Positions 7,011-12,360 of a stretch of DNA of 13,072 nt are shown here, one piece after another; the stretch's first letter is position 1; every line of letters begins with the position of its first letter. The DNA is taken from positions 1 through 13,072 of the forward strand of contig FR899732.1 of the NCBI GenBank assembly GCA_000437275.1, written 5' to 3'. The translations under genes were made by a program, and so were the position numbers. Origin of the DNA: Clostridium sp. CAG:411. GTDB taxonomy: Bacteria > Bacillota > Clostridia > Lachnospirales > Lachnospiraceae. The notes under the pieces were generated by a model. It saw only the letters and a list, made by a program, of their open reading frames with translations. It was not told where the DNA came from and did not search any database.

Positions 7011-7090
7011 TGAAGTAGGGTGGGGAAAAGCGTTGCTTGTCGGCCGTGTGAAGTAAAGTTGCCCCACTTTATTTAAGTCTGCCCCACTTC
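7011..7090 (+). repeat. Short repeat-rich segment with GCCCCACTT units, possible IS or MITE remnant
   Basis: GCCCCACTT occurs at 7061-7069 and again at 7081-7089, exactly 20 bp apart. A related inverted form, GAAGTAGGGTGGGG, is at 7011-7024. AAGTAAAGT (7051-7059) can also pair with ACTTTATTT across the first unit. Repeated subterminal sites near an inverted repeat resemble the ends of some insertion sequences, for example the IS21 family. No transposase gene is present and I see no clear target duplication, so the nature is uncertain. Confidence 0.4.
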
Positions 7091-7109
7091 AGTGTTGTAT
7101 TTTGTGGTT

Positions 7110-7433
7110 TTAAAATGTATTTTTATAGTTCGTACCCCAGTCTTTCATTGCATCAAGAATCGGACGCATCGTTTCTCCGAGATTGCTCAATGCATATTCC
7201 ACCCGAGGGGGAACTTCTGCATATACGGTTCTTGTAATCAAGCCATCCTCTTCCATAGATCGCAGACTATCGGTTAAAACTTTCTGGCTAATGCCTTCTA
7301 GACTTCTTTTTAATTCATTAAATCGCCAAGGACGTTCTAAAAGATTACGAATGATCAATAATTTCCATTTGCTTCCAATCAAACTTACTGTGGTAGCAAC
7401 TGGACATTCTGGTAACTCATCTTTTTTCAACAT
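7110..7433 (-). CDS. HxlR-family winged-helix transcriptional regulator
   Basis: The 107-aa protein shows the full HxlR layout: ECPVATTVSLIGSKWKLLIIRNLL, then RPWRFNELKRSLEGISQKVLTDSLRSMEEDGLI (recognition region) and a wing with PPRVEYALSNLGETM. Cysteine 10 sits where redox-sensing members (YodB, HypR, CatR of Bacillus) carry their conserved thiol, so quinones, aldehydes or oxidants are plausible signals. The start is ATG at 7433, because AGGAGGG lies 6 nt upstream on this strand; a longer frame from 7505 only translates the upstream 80-nt repeat. It is divergent from the ACGX peptide/maturase/nitroreductase operon, and dyad sites lie in the gap (7642-7713). HypR likewise controls a nitroreductase, which supports regulation of that operon by inference. 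Confidence 0.9.
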   Translation of the reverse strand: MLKKDELPECPVATTVSLIGSKWKLLIIRNLLERPWRFNELKRSLEGISQKVLTDSLRSMEEDGLITRTVYAEVPPRVEYALSNLGETMRPILDAMKDWGTNYKNTF

Positions 7434-7463
7434 AGGTATCCCTCCTAAAAGTATATCAATGCG

Positions 7464-7543
7464 ATTCGCAATCCGCTTCGCTACTTGCTCATAGAAAATC
7501 GGCATTGCGTGTCTTGCGAGGTACGGGGCTTAAATCCTGTACC
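7464..7543 (-). repeat. 80-nt interspersed repeat, copy A (inverted relative to copy B)
   Basis: Read on the minus strand this is an 80-nt element matching 9959-10038 without gaps at 65 of 80 positions. The final 35 nt are identical (from TTTTCTATGAGCAAGTAGCG to GGATTGCGAAT). The first 24 nt form a hairpin in both copies (7520-7528 with 7535-7543 here), although their sequences differ. It ends about 30 nt before the hxlR start codon and would lie in its leader. Confidence 0.9.
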
Positions 7544-7551
7544 TTGTTCAA

Positions 7552-7581
7552 AAGCCTCGTTGTTTAAAGGCAATGAGGCTT
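7552..7581. other. Stem-loop upstream of hxlR
   Basis: AAGCCTCGTTG (7552-7562) pairs with CAATGAGGCTT (7571-7581) over 11 bp with one G-T wobble and an 8-nt loop. On the plus strand TAAATTTTTA follows, only loosely like a terminator T tract. It may be a weak terminator or a structured leader element of hxlR. Confidence 0.5.
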
Positions 7582-7641
7582 AAATTTTTATAAAGTGATG
7601 TAAGTTTCAAATATAGTGTAACATGCTAAATCGTATCTGTC

Positions 7642-7713
7642 TATGGGTTACAAAAAGGTAACTATGTAATAAAAAAGTGCGTACTTTTTTGGTAACAAAA
7701 TTCCTGTTATTCT
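7642..7713. promoter_or_regulatory. Operator-like dyads and candidate promoter, likely HxlR-controlled
   Basis: AAAAAAGT-GCGT-ACTTTTTT (7671-7690) is a perfect 8+8 inverted repeat. GTTAC (7647-7651) and GTAAC (7658-7662) form a second dyad with 6-bp spacing, and GGTAAC recurs at 7691-7696. HxlR proteins bind short dyads with A/T-rich flanks and TAC/GTA cores. A TG-extended -10 (TGTTATTCT, 7705-7713) lies just downstream, so a protein on the large dyad would cover its -35 region. An outer TATGGGTT/AACCCATA pair (7642-7649, 7731-7738) encloses the block. Confidence 0.5.
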
Positions 7714-7792
7714 AAAGTTGCAACGGGGGAAACCCATAATGATTTCATGTGCTCTTGGAATTTACGAATTGAAGAATTCTGAGATAGATTTT

Positions 7793-7803
7793 TGATATAT
7801 AAT
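7793..7803 (+). promoter_or_regulatory. Possible extended -10 promoter element for the ACGX operon
   Basis: The sequence TTGATATATAAT ends at 7803 and contains TATAAT (7798-7803) and the alternative TG-A-TATATA. No good -35 is found at 16-18 bp. If used, it gives a leader of about 120 nt before the precursor start codon. Confidence 0.35.
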
Positions 7804-7931
7804 GACATTTTTGCAGTGCGTATACGGTGTGTACGACGAGAAAATGGAATCAGTATATGGGAAATATAGCCAGAATGACTCGATTTATGTAGATTCCGAG
7901 AGTACATTTTACAAGACAGGAGGTAATGAAA

Positions 7932-8075
7932 ATGGCATTAGCAAACATTTTTGGATGGAACAAGAAAAAGGAAGCACAGGAAAGTACCGCATGCGGAACA
8001 GCGTGTGGAGCAGGAGACAAGCCAGCTGAGAAACCGGCAGCATGTGGGACTGCATGTGGAGCATCGGATAAGTAA
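7932..8075 (+). CDS. ACGX-repeat RiPP precursor peptide
   Basis: This 47-residue peptide was found by reading the gap before the maturase. ATG 7932 has GGAGG at 7919-7923, and TAA ends at 8075. A leader-like N-terminus (MALANIFGWNKKKEAQEST) is followed by A-C-G-T-A-C-G-A (residues 20-27), a G-D-K-P-A-E-K-P-A linker and a second A-C-G-T-A-C-G-A (37-44), ending S-D-K. The four cysteines are C21, C25, C38 and C42. Tandem A-C-G-x units are the mark of substrates of 'ACGX system' radical SAM/SPASM maturases, a family known mainly from sequence. The maturase starts 31 nt downstream. The two halves (16-30 and 32-47) look like an internal duplication, but the two eight-residue blocks are encoded by different codons, so selection keeps the peptide. 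The mature product, cleavage site and activity are unknown to me. Confidence 0.85.
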   Translation: MALANIFGWNKKKEAQESTACGTACGAGDKPAEKPAACGTACGASDK

Positions 8076-8106
8076 AGTTGTTTTAGAAAGAAGGGAGTTG
8101 GATAGG

Positions 8107-9171
8107 ATGAGTCAGTATTTTTCTTTTCAGTGGCATATTACAGATGAATGTGACCAGCGTTGTAAACATTGTTATATTTTTTCTGGTGAAGGTTGCAAAG
8201 AGTTAAAGAGTATGAGCTGGAATCAGATGAAAGAGGTAATCGCAAACTGTGAAGATTTCTGTAAGGTGTATGGCAGAAGGCCATATTTCTATATTACTGG
8301 CGGTGATCCTATCCTTCATCCTGACTTCTGGAAATTGATGGCATTGTTAAAATTAAAAAAAATACCATTTACGTTAATGGGAAATCCGTTTCATTTAGAT
8401 GATGAGATTTGTAGAATGTTAAAAGAATGTGGATGTGAAAAATATCAAATGTCTTTGGACGGAATGCAAGAAACCCATGACTGGTTTCGAAAACCGGGAA
8501 GTTTTAGGTTGACGCTTGAAAAGGTAGAATGTCTGAATAAGGCAGGAATAAAAAGTGTGATTATGAGTACGGTATCAAAAACGAATATGAAGGAGATACC
8601 GGATATCATAGATGAAGTTGTAAAAGCGAACGTAAAGGTTTTTGCATTTTCCCGCTATGTGCCTACGGGTGGAGAAGTGGATACCAGCATGACACCAGAG
8701 GAGTACAGAAAACTTTTGGAAATTTGTGATGCAAAATATAAGGCATATGAAAAGGCAGGGTGCGAGACCTATTTTAATAAAAAAGATCATTTGTGGACGT
8801 TGTACGAATATGAAACAGGACAGTTTCGACTTCCAGAGCATGCAGAGCAGAGTATGATCTATGGTGGCTGCAATTGTGGAAATTGTCATATTACCATATC
8901 TTCCAATGGAGATATTATGGCGTGCAGAAGAGTGACAGACAGTAAGGTGGCAAATATTTTCGAGGACCGTCTGGCCGATGTGTGGATCTGTCAGATGGAG
9001 AAATACCGAGAGTATGATAAATTCGTAAAATGCAGAAAATGTGAACTGAAAGCATGGTGTAGAGGCTGTCCGGCTGTAGCAAATGGCACCAGTGGCGATT
9101 TTTATGGAGCCGATCCACAGTGCTGGAAGACAAAGAATGAGAGGACAGGGGAGGCGTTAGAATGTTTGTAG
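8107..9171 (+). CDS. Radical SAM/SPASM peptide maturase, ACGX system
   Basis: The 354-aa enzyme carries the radical SAM cluster motif C15-x3-C19-x2-C22 (TDECDQRCKHCYIF) and the SAM-binding glycines in YITGGDP. Its C-terminal SPASM region is rich in cysteine: GGCNCGNC, DIMAC, then CRKCELKAWCRGC and a final PQC. These would hold auxiliary iron-sulphur clusters, as in enzymes that build thioether or carbon-carbon links in ribosomal peptides. The linked precursor with A-C-G-x repeats makes its cysteines or their neighbours the likely targets; the chemistry is inference. The start is ATG 8107, because AAGGGAG (8091-8097) precedes it; the longer open frame from 7951 merely reads through the precursor gene in another frame. 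The gene is complete. A short fragment nearly identical to codons about 311-333 recurs at 11854-11914. Confidence 0.9.
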   Translation: MSQYFSFQWHITDECDQRCKHCYIFSGEGCKELKSMSWNQMKEVIANCEDFCKVYGRRPYFYITGGDPILHPDFWKLMALLKLKKIPFTLMGNPFHLDDEICRMLKECGCEKYQMSLDGMQETHDWFRKPGSFRLTLEKVECLNKAGIKSVIMSTVSKTNMKEIPDIIDEVVKANVKVFAFSRYVPTGGEVDTSMTPEEYRKLLEICDAKYKAYEKAGCETYFNKKDHLWTLYEYETGQFRLPEHAEQSMIYGGCNCGNCHITISSNGDIMACRRVTDSKVANIFEDRLADVWICQMEKYREYDKFVKCRKCELKAWCRGCPAVANGTSGDFYGADPQCWKTKNERTGEALECL

Positions 9172-9221
9172 AAAAAAGTAGAAGAAGGATTTTCAGGATG
9201 TATGTGTTGGTGAAATCGTAA
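9162..9221 (+). CDS. Possible 19-residue peptide overlapping the maturase end
   Basis: ATG 9162 lies inside the maturase stop region with GGGGAGG (9148-9154) 7 nt upstream, an excellent coupled start. The frame is only 19 codons (MFVEKSRRRIFRMYVLVKS), ending at TAA 9219-9221. It is basic and has no cysteine. It may be the decayed start of a third cassette gene, or a chance start codon; I recognise no family. Confidence 0.3.
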   Translation: MFVEKSRRRIFRMYVLVKS

Positions 9222-9248
9222 AGATATTGTCAAAGGAGGGGGAATATC

Positions 9249-9827
9249 ATGGTACTTATGGATGTTATAAAAGCAAGACATTCTATTCGCAAATATACAG
9301 ACGAACAGATTAGCAAAGAAGATTTGGAAAAGATTTTGGAGGCTGGAAATTTTGCTCCTAATGCAGGTGGCGGCCAGAGAAGTATGATGGTTGCCATACA
9401 TAATAAAGATTTGGCAACTTATGTAGGAAGACTAAATATGGAAAATTTTGACAGAACACATTTAGCAGGTAGTTTTGTGTCAAAAGAGCAGCCAAGCACC
9501 ATCGATGATCCTACCATCAAGAATGGATTTTATGATGCCCCGACAGTGGTTTGCGTATTTTGTCAGGATAATTTTATGTTTAAGACGGCAGATGCATTTT
9601 GTATGATGGAAAATATGATTTTACAGGCAACGGAACTGGGAATTGCATCCTGTATCATATCAAGGGGCTATGAGACATTTGCTTCAGAGGAAGGCAGAAG
9701 GTTGATGCGTGAGTGGAAGGTGCCGGAAGGTTATGCATGTCAGGGTTTTGTGATTCTAGGGTATATTGCTGGAGAACAACCACGCAGTAAGCCAAGAAAA
9801 CCGGACAGAGTAAAGATTGTTGAGTAA
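9249..9827 (+). CDS. Nitroreductase-family flavoprotein
   Basis: The 192-aa protein has the nitroreductase fold signatures. ARHSIRKYTDEQ (the R-x-S-x-R FMN-phosphate site) is near the start, then NFAPNAGGGQ in place of the common APSAxNxQ. A long central helix MMENMILQATELGIASCII and a closing GYIAGEQPRSKPRKPDRVKIV follow. Such dimeric enzymes bind FMN and reduce nitroaromatics, quinones or other electrophiles with NAD(P)H. In RiPP clusters related proteins can instead oxidise peptide residues (azoline dehydrogenases), so a role in maturing the ACGX peptide is possible but unproven. The start ATG 9249 has GGAGGGGG (9235-9242). It follows the maturase by 77 bp on the same strand and precedes a broken PNPOx-like gene. 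HxlR proteins such as HypR control nitroreductases in Bacillus, so detoxification is the alternative role. Confidence 0.88.
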   Translation: MVLMDVIKARHSIRKYTDEQISKEDLEKILEAGNFAPNAGGGQRSMMVAIHNKDLATYVGRLNMENFDRTHLAGSFVSKEQPSTIDDPTIKNGFYDAPTVVCVFCQDNFMFKTADAFCMMENMILQATELGIASCIISRGYETFASEEGRRLMREWKVPEGYACQGFVILGYIAGEQPRSKPRKPDRVKIVE

Positions 9828-9842
9828 CAGGGAGGAATGGTT

Positions 9843-10013
9843 ATGGATTTGGCAACCTGTCTAAAAAAAATGCAATTAGTATGAGTGCTTGCTTTTGCTA
9901 CGGTAGATAGCGAAGGAGCACCGCAGGTAAGAAATATCAGTGCGATTCATTATGAAGAGGTGCGGGGGCCATACCCCATACCTCGTAAGGCATGCAATGC
10001 TACTTTTCTATGA
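9843..10013 (+). pseudogene. Pyridoxamine-phosphate-oxidase-like flavoprotein, N-terminal remnant
   Basis: From ATG 9843 (GGAGGA at 9831-9836) the frame reads M-D-L-A-T-C-L-K-K-M-Q-L-V, hits TGA at 9882-9884, then continues VLAFATVDSEGAPQVRNISA. This last segment is the opening beta hairpin of small PNPOx-fold flavin-binding proteins (about 130-150 aa). Similarity ends at about 9958, where the 80-nt repeat copy B begins; the frame then runs through the repeat to TGA 10011-10013. The gene thus has two lesions: an early in-frame stop and loss of its C-terminal two-thirds at the repeat. It follows the nitroreductase by 15 bp and was probably the last gene of that redox operon. Confidence 0.8.
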
Positions 10014-10038
10014 GCAAGTAGCGAAGCGGATTGCGAAT
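9959..10038 (+). repeat. 80-nt interspersed repeat, copy B
   Basis: This is the same element as the minus-strand copy at 7464-7543: equal length, no gaps, 65/80 identical, and the last 35 nt identical. Its first 24 nt form a hairpin, GGTGCGGGG (9959-9967) with CCCCATACC (9974-9982). It abuts the broken PNPOx gene and ends 13 bp before the stop codon of the convergent kinase-like gene. Confidence 0.9.
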
Positions 10039-10051
10039 ATTATTGACTATT

Positions 10052-11323
10052 CTATAAAGCATCATGGATGCAACGTTCGATATAGGACTGACCAAGTTCC
10101 GTATTTAGTGTAAGATCGAAGTTGGCAGCAGCACCCCACATCCGACCGGTATAGTAGCGGTAATTATCAGCACGTTTTTTATCTTCCTTGCGAATCTGTT
10201 GTATTGCTTCCTTTTCGGTTAGATGAAGACGTTGCATAATGCGTTTGGTACGTTGCTCAATTGGAGCAGTAAAAAATACTTTCAGAACGTTTTTGTTTTT
10301 ACGAAGGATATAGTCGGAACATCTCCCGACGATGACACAATTTCCTTTTTGTGCCAATTCTTTCATAGCATTGGCTTCTGCCTCGAAAATCTTATCTTTT
10401 GGAGCTTCTTCCTGTTTCGTTCCATATAAATACATTTGATTGACAAAGTCATACAACAGACTGTTGGTCATGGACTCTTCTCTTTTTCGGATGAAATCAG
10501 ATGTCATGCCGGTAGTTCCCGCAATCAGCTCGATGATTTCCTGATCATAAAATTGGTATCCCAACTTTTCAGCAAGTGCTTTTCTTATGTCATGTCCACC
10601 ACAGCCATATTGTCTGCCAATTACAATTACATTTTTGTGACTCTCTTCTTTTCCGGCAGCAGAAGTCTGGTTTGCTGTTGAAACGGTTTCTGGGAAAAGA
10701 TAGTTTTTGATAAAACCAAGCCGTTTGCCAAGCAGGCGGGCGATAAAACCGACCAGTAGAGCAGCGATAACCGTACCTTCACGAACACCGCGTAATTTTC
10801 CAGAAAAGAAAAAGGAGAGCAGTCCGGCGAGGATTGTCATGGAAGAAGCGAAGATAATTTTTGTGGTTCCGAAGTTGGTGTTCCATGTTTGTACAACCAC
10901 ACGAACGAACGATTCACTTGGAAGCATGACAACGTCTGCCAATACTTCAAGATAAACACCAAATCCAAGTACCAGACAGCCCACAAGCAGGGCAAATACT
11001 TTTACAAGATAATTTTGAGGGTTTACCCAGAAAAACAGATACATGGTAAGATCAATAAAATAACCAAATGCAATGGAAACCGGTATCTGTAAAATGTGTT
11101 CGGGTTTAAAGTCCTTTCGTAGAATGATCAGTTGCAATACAATGAGCAAGAGACTGAATAGTATTGTAAAATTTCCTAAAGTAAGTGGAAAATTCAGACT
11201 AAGTACATAGGGAATGGAAGAAATGGGTGAGGTACCCAGACTTGCCTTTGTAATGAGACTGACTCCCAGTGCATTTACAAATAATCCTACGAGAAATGAA
11301 AGGTATCTTTTTAGTTTGTTCAT
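10052..11323 (-). CDS. YczE/YitT-like membrane protein fused to a cytidylate-kinase-like domain
   Basis: The 423-aa protein has two parts. Residues 1 to about 205 form five or six hydrophobic helices with the family-typical SLITKASLGTSPISSIPYV near the start, as in YczE/YyaS/YitT-type membrane proteins of unknown transport function. After a polar linker (about 210-230) comes a cytosolic nucleotide-kinase-like domain (PF13189 type). It has the phosphate-binding loop IGRQYGCGGHDI (about 235-246), KLGYQFYDQEII, GNCVIVGRCSDYIL, FFTAPIEQRTKRI and DKKRADNYRYYTG. The loop lacks the usual G-K-S/T, as is normal for this subfamily. Such fusions occur in gut clostridia; coupling of a membrane sensor or transporter to nucleotide phosphorylation is only inference. 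The start ATG 11323 has AAGGAG upstream, inside the end of the MarR-type gene, whose restored stop lies 3 nt before this start, so the pair is translationally coupled. Confidence 0.88.
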   Translation of the reverse strand: MNKLKRYLSFLVGLFVNALGVSLITKASLGTSPISSIPYVLSLNFPLTLGNFTILFSLLLIVLQLIILRKDFKPEHILQIPVSIAFGYFIDLTMYLFFWVNPQNYLVKVFALLVGCLVLGFGVYLEVLADVVMLPSESFVRVVVQTWNTNFGTTKIIFASSMTILAGLLSFFFSGKLRGVREGTVIAALLVGFIARLLGKRLGFIKNYLFPETVSTANQTSAAGKEESHKNVIVIGRQYGCGGHDIRKALAEKLGYQFYDQEIIELIAGTTGMTSDFIRKREESMTNSLLYDFVNQMYLYGTKQEEAPKDKIFEAEANAMKELAQKGNCVIVGRCSDYILRKNKNVLKVFFTAPIEQRTKRIMQRLHLTEKEAIQQIRKEDKKRADNYRYYTGRMWGAAANFDLTLNTELGQSYIERCIHDAL

Positions 11324-11326
11324 GAA

Positions 11327-11772
11327 TTATAGCTCCTTCTTTTGATTTTTATTTCTTTCACTTTCTAAATTTTTATAAATTTTCTGATATACGGACATAA
11401 ATGTCTGAAATTCTTCTTCTGAAATACCAAGCAACGCTTTTTTTCAATCTCAGAAAATACCTGATCGATCAACTGCTGTTTCTCTTTTCCTTCATCGGTC
11501 ATAAATATGTGGAAACTGCGTCTGTTTCCATTTAGCATCTGGCGTTCGATGAGCCCTTTTTCTTCCATTCGGTTTAGAATGGTAGTCAAAGAGCCGGCTT
11601 CCAGGAAACAGGCACGGGCAATTTCTTTCTGGCTGCTCCCATTGTGCTCCTTTAGATAATCAAGAATCTTGGGCTGCCCAATGGTAAGACCGGTATCTTT
11701 CAATTTGTCCAATAAGGTTTCCTGCACAAGCATTTGATTTGCCATAATCAGATAATGCAATGAATCTTCCAT
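11327..11772 (-). pseudogene. MarR-family regulator with a one-base homopolymer frameshift
   Basis: The frame from ATG 11772 (AAGGAGG upstream) gives a MarR winged helix: LTIGQPKILDYLKEHNGSSQ, EIARACFLEAGSLTTILNRM (recognition helix) and EEKGLIERQMLNGNRRSFHI (wing). After S-E-I-E-K-K it passes a run of seven A on the coding strand (plus-strand T 11438-11444) and continues with unrelated residues to a stop at 11365. With eight A in the run, the frame instead reads A-L-L-G-I-S-E-E-E-F-Q-T-F-M and runs to TAA at 11329-11327, giving a normal 148-aa MarR protein that ends 3 nt before the kinase-like gene. The altered protein keeps the DNA-binding domain but loses the dimerisation helix at its C-terminus. 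The cause may be mutation, slippage-based switching or a sequencing error. Confidence 0.85.
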
Positions 11773-11792
11773 GCAAGTTCCTCCTTTAATAA

Positions 11793-11841
11793 TTATAATT
11801 CAAACAGTTAGAATTATAACTATGTGTGTCGGGAATGTCAA
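11793..11841 (-). promoter_or_regulatory. Perfect promoter and MarR-type operator of the marR/kinase-like operon
   Basis: On the minus strand TTGACA (11841-11836), a 17-bp spacer and TATAAT (11818-11813) form an exact consensus promoter. TTATAATTC (11793-11801) and GAATTATAA (11811-11819) form a perfect 9+9 inverted repeat spaced by 9 bp that covers the -10 and the start point. This is the expected place for MarR autorepression. Confidence 0.85.
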
Positions 11842-11853
11842 ATATAGCATGAA

Positions 11854-11914
11854 TATGTGAACGGAAAGCATGGTGTAGAGGCTTTCCTGATGTAGCAAAT
11901 GGCACCAGTTTTTA
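11854..11914 (+). pseudogene. Fragment of a second ACGX-maturase-like gene (SPASM region)
   Basis: About 60 bp here match 9039-9104 of the maturase gene with a few substitutions and one 5-bp gap, including the runs AAAGCATGGTGTAGAGGCT and TGTAGCAAATGGCACCAGT. In the same frame it reads C-E-R-K-A-W-C-R-G-F-P-D-V-A-N-G-T-S, against C-E-L-K-A-W-C-R-G-C-P-A-V-A-N-G-T-S in the intact enzyme. One cluster cysteine is changed to Phe, a sign of decay, and a stop follows shortly. No other part of a maturase is near. It is a leftover of a paralogous copy or of a duplicated segment. Confidence 0.85.
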
Positions 11915-11943
11915 TTGAGTATATAGTGCGTAAATGTTATAAT
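11915..11943 (+). promoter_or_regulatory. Promoter upstream of the hsdM remnant
   Basis: TTGAGT (11915-11920), a 17-bp spacer, TATAAT (11938-11943). The remnant begins 66 bp further on with GGAGGTG as its ribosome binding site, so the start of the old operon is still intact. Confidence 0.65.
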
Positions 11944-12008
11944 GCAAGTATGGTAAAAACAAACGATTTGACCAAGAAATCGTATTACCTGATAATTGGA
12001 GGTGCGTA

Positions 12009-12221
12009 ATGAATAAACAACAGTTAGCAGCTAAAATTTGGGAATCAGCAAATAAAATGCGTTCAAAAATTGAAGCAAATGAATACAAGGATTACATTTT
12101 GGGATTTTATATTTCCTATCACAACCTGTTTTCAACTTGGATTGCTAAAGGTAGAGATTTTAGCGTTCAGGATGTTCGTGATGCACTTTTTGCGTTTAAC
12201 CGCCTCATCACTCTTCATTAG
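12009..12221 (+). pseudogene. hsdM: Type I restriction-modification methyltransferase subunit, remnant with internal deletion
   Basis: The 70 codons join two separate parts of HsdM. Residues 1-32 (AAKIWESANKMRSKIEANEY, then KDYILGF) are the classic N-terminal helical domain opening. Residues from about 33 (YISYHNLFSTWIAKGRDFSV, then QDVRDALFAFNRLI) belong to the later part of that domain, normally some 50-100 residues further on. The junction is in frame, so an internal deletion is inferred. Similarity ends at RLI, and TAG follows at 12219-12221; the catalytic N6-adenine methyltransferase domain, and hsdS and hsdR, are absent. The original start, ribosome binding site and promoter remain, so a 70-aa peptide may still be made. 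Confidence 0.85.
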
Positions 12222-12360
12222 CAAAAGTGTGATAAACTCAAAAATATAAAGGAATTCATGTTACAAAATATGTTTATATAGAAAAAAGTATGCAAAATTG
12301 TTGTATAAAAAAATTGGATAAGTGGGAATTTTGTATGACAATATCAAAGGAGGCAGTAAA

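Larger units (their letters stand above)
7434..7931. other. Divergent regulatory interval between hxlR and the ACGX operon
   Basis: This 498-bp stretch holds no gene I can support. In order it contains the 80-nt inverted-repeat copy (7464-7543), a hairpin (7552-7581), operator-like dyads with a candidate promoter (7642-7713), a short open frame starting ATG 7739 behind a G5 run (18 codons, ending at 7795), an extended -10 element (7793-7803), and an open but unremarkable frame from 7802 that runs into the precursor gene. The last is probably an untranslated leader. Confidence 0.6.

Noticed and set aside
7434..7505. An N-terminal extension of HxlR (…FYEQVAKRIANR…)
   Set aside because: It translates the 80-nt repeat; the family starts at the ATG at 7433, which has a proper ribosome binding site.
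7802..8029. A 75-codon frame starting at ATG 7802 upstream of and across the precursor gene
   Set aside because: Its start overlaps a TATAAT-like element, has no ribosome binding site, and the frame runs through the ACGX peptide gene out of frame. It is better read as an untranslated leader.
7951..8106. An N-terminal extension of the maturase
   Set aside because: The extra residues are an out-of-frame reading of the precursor gene; the radical SAM domain begins right after ATG 8107, which has its own ribosome binding site.
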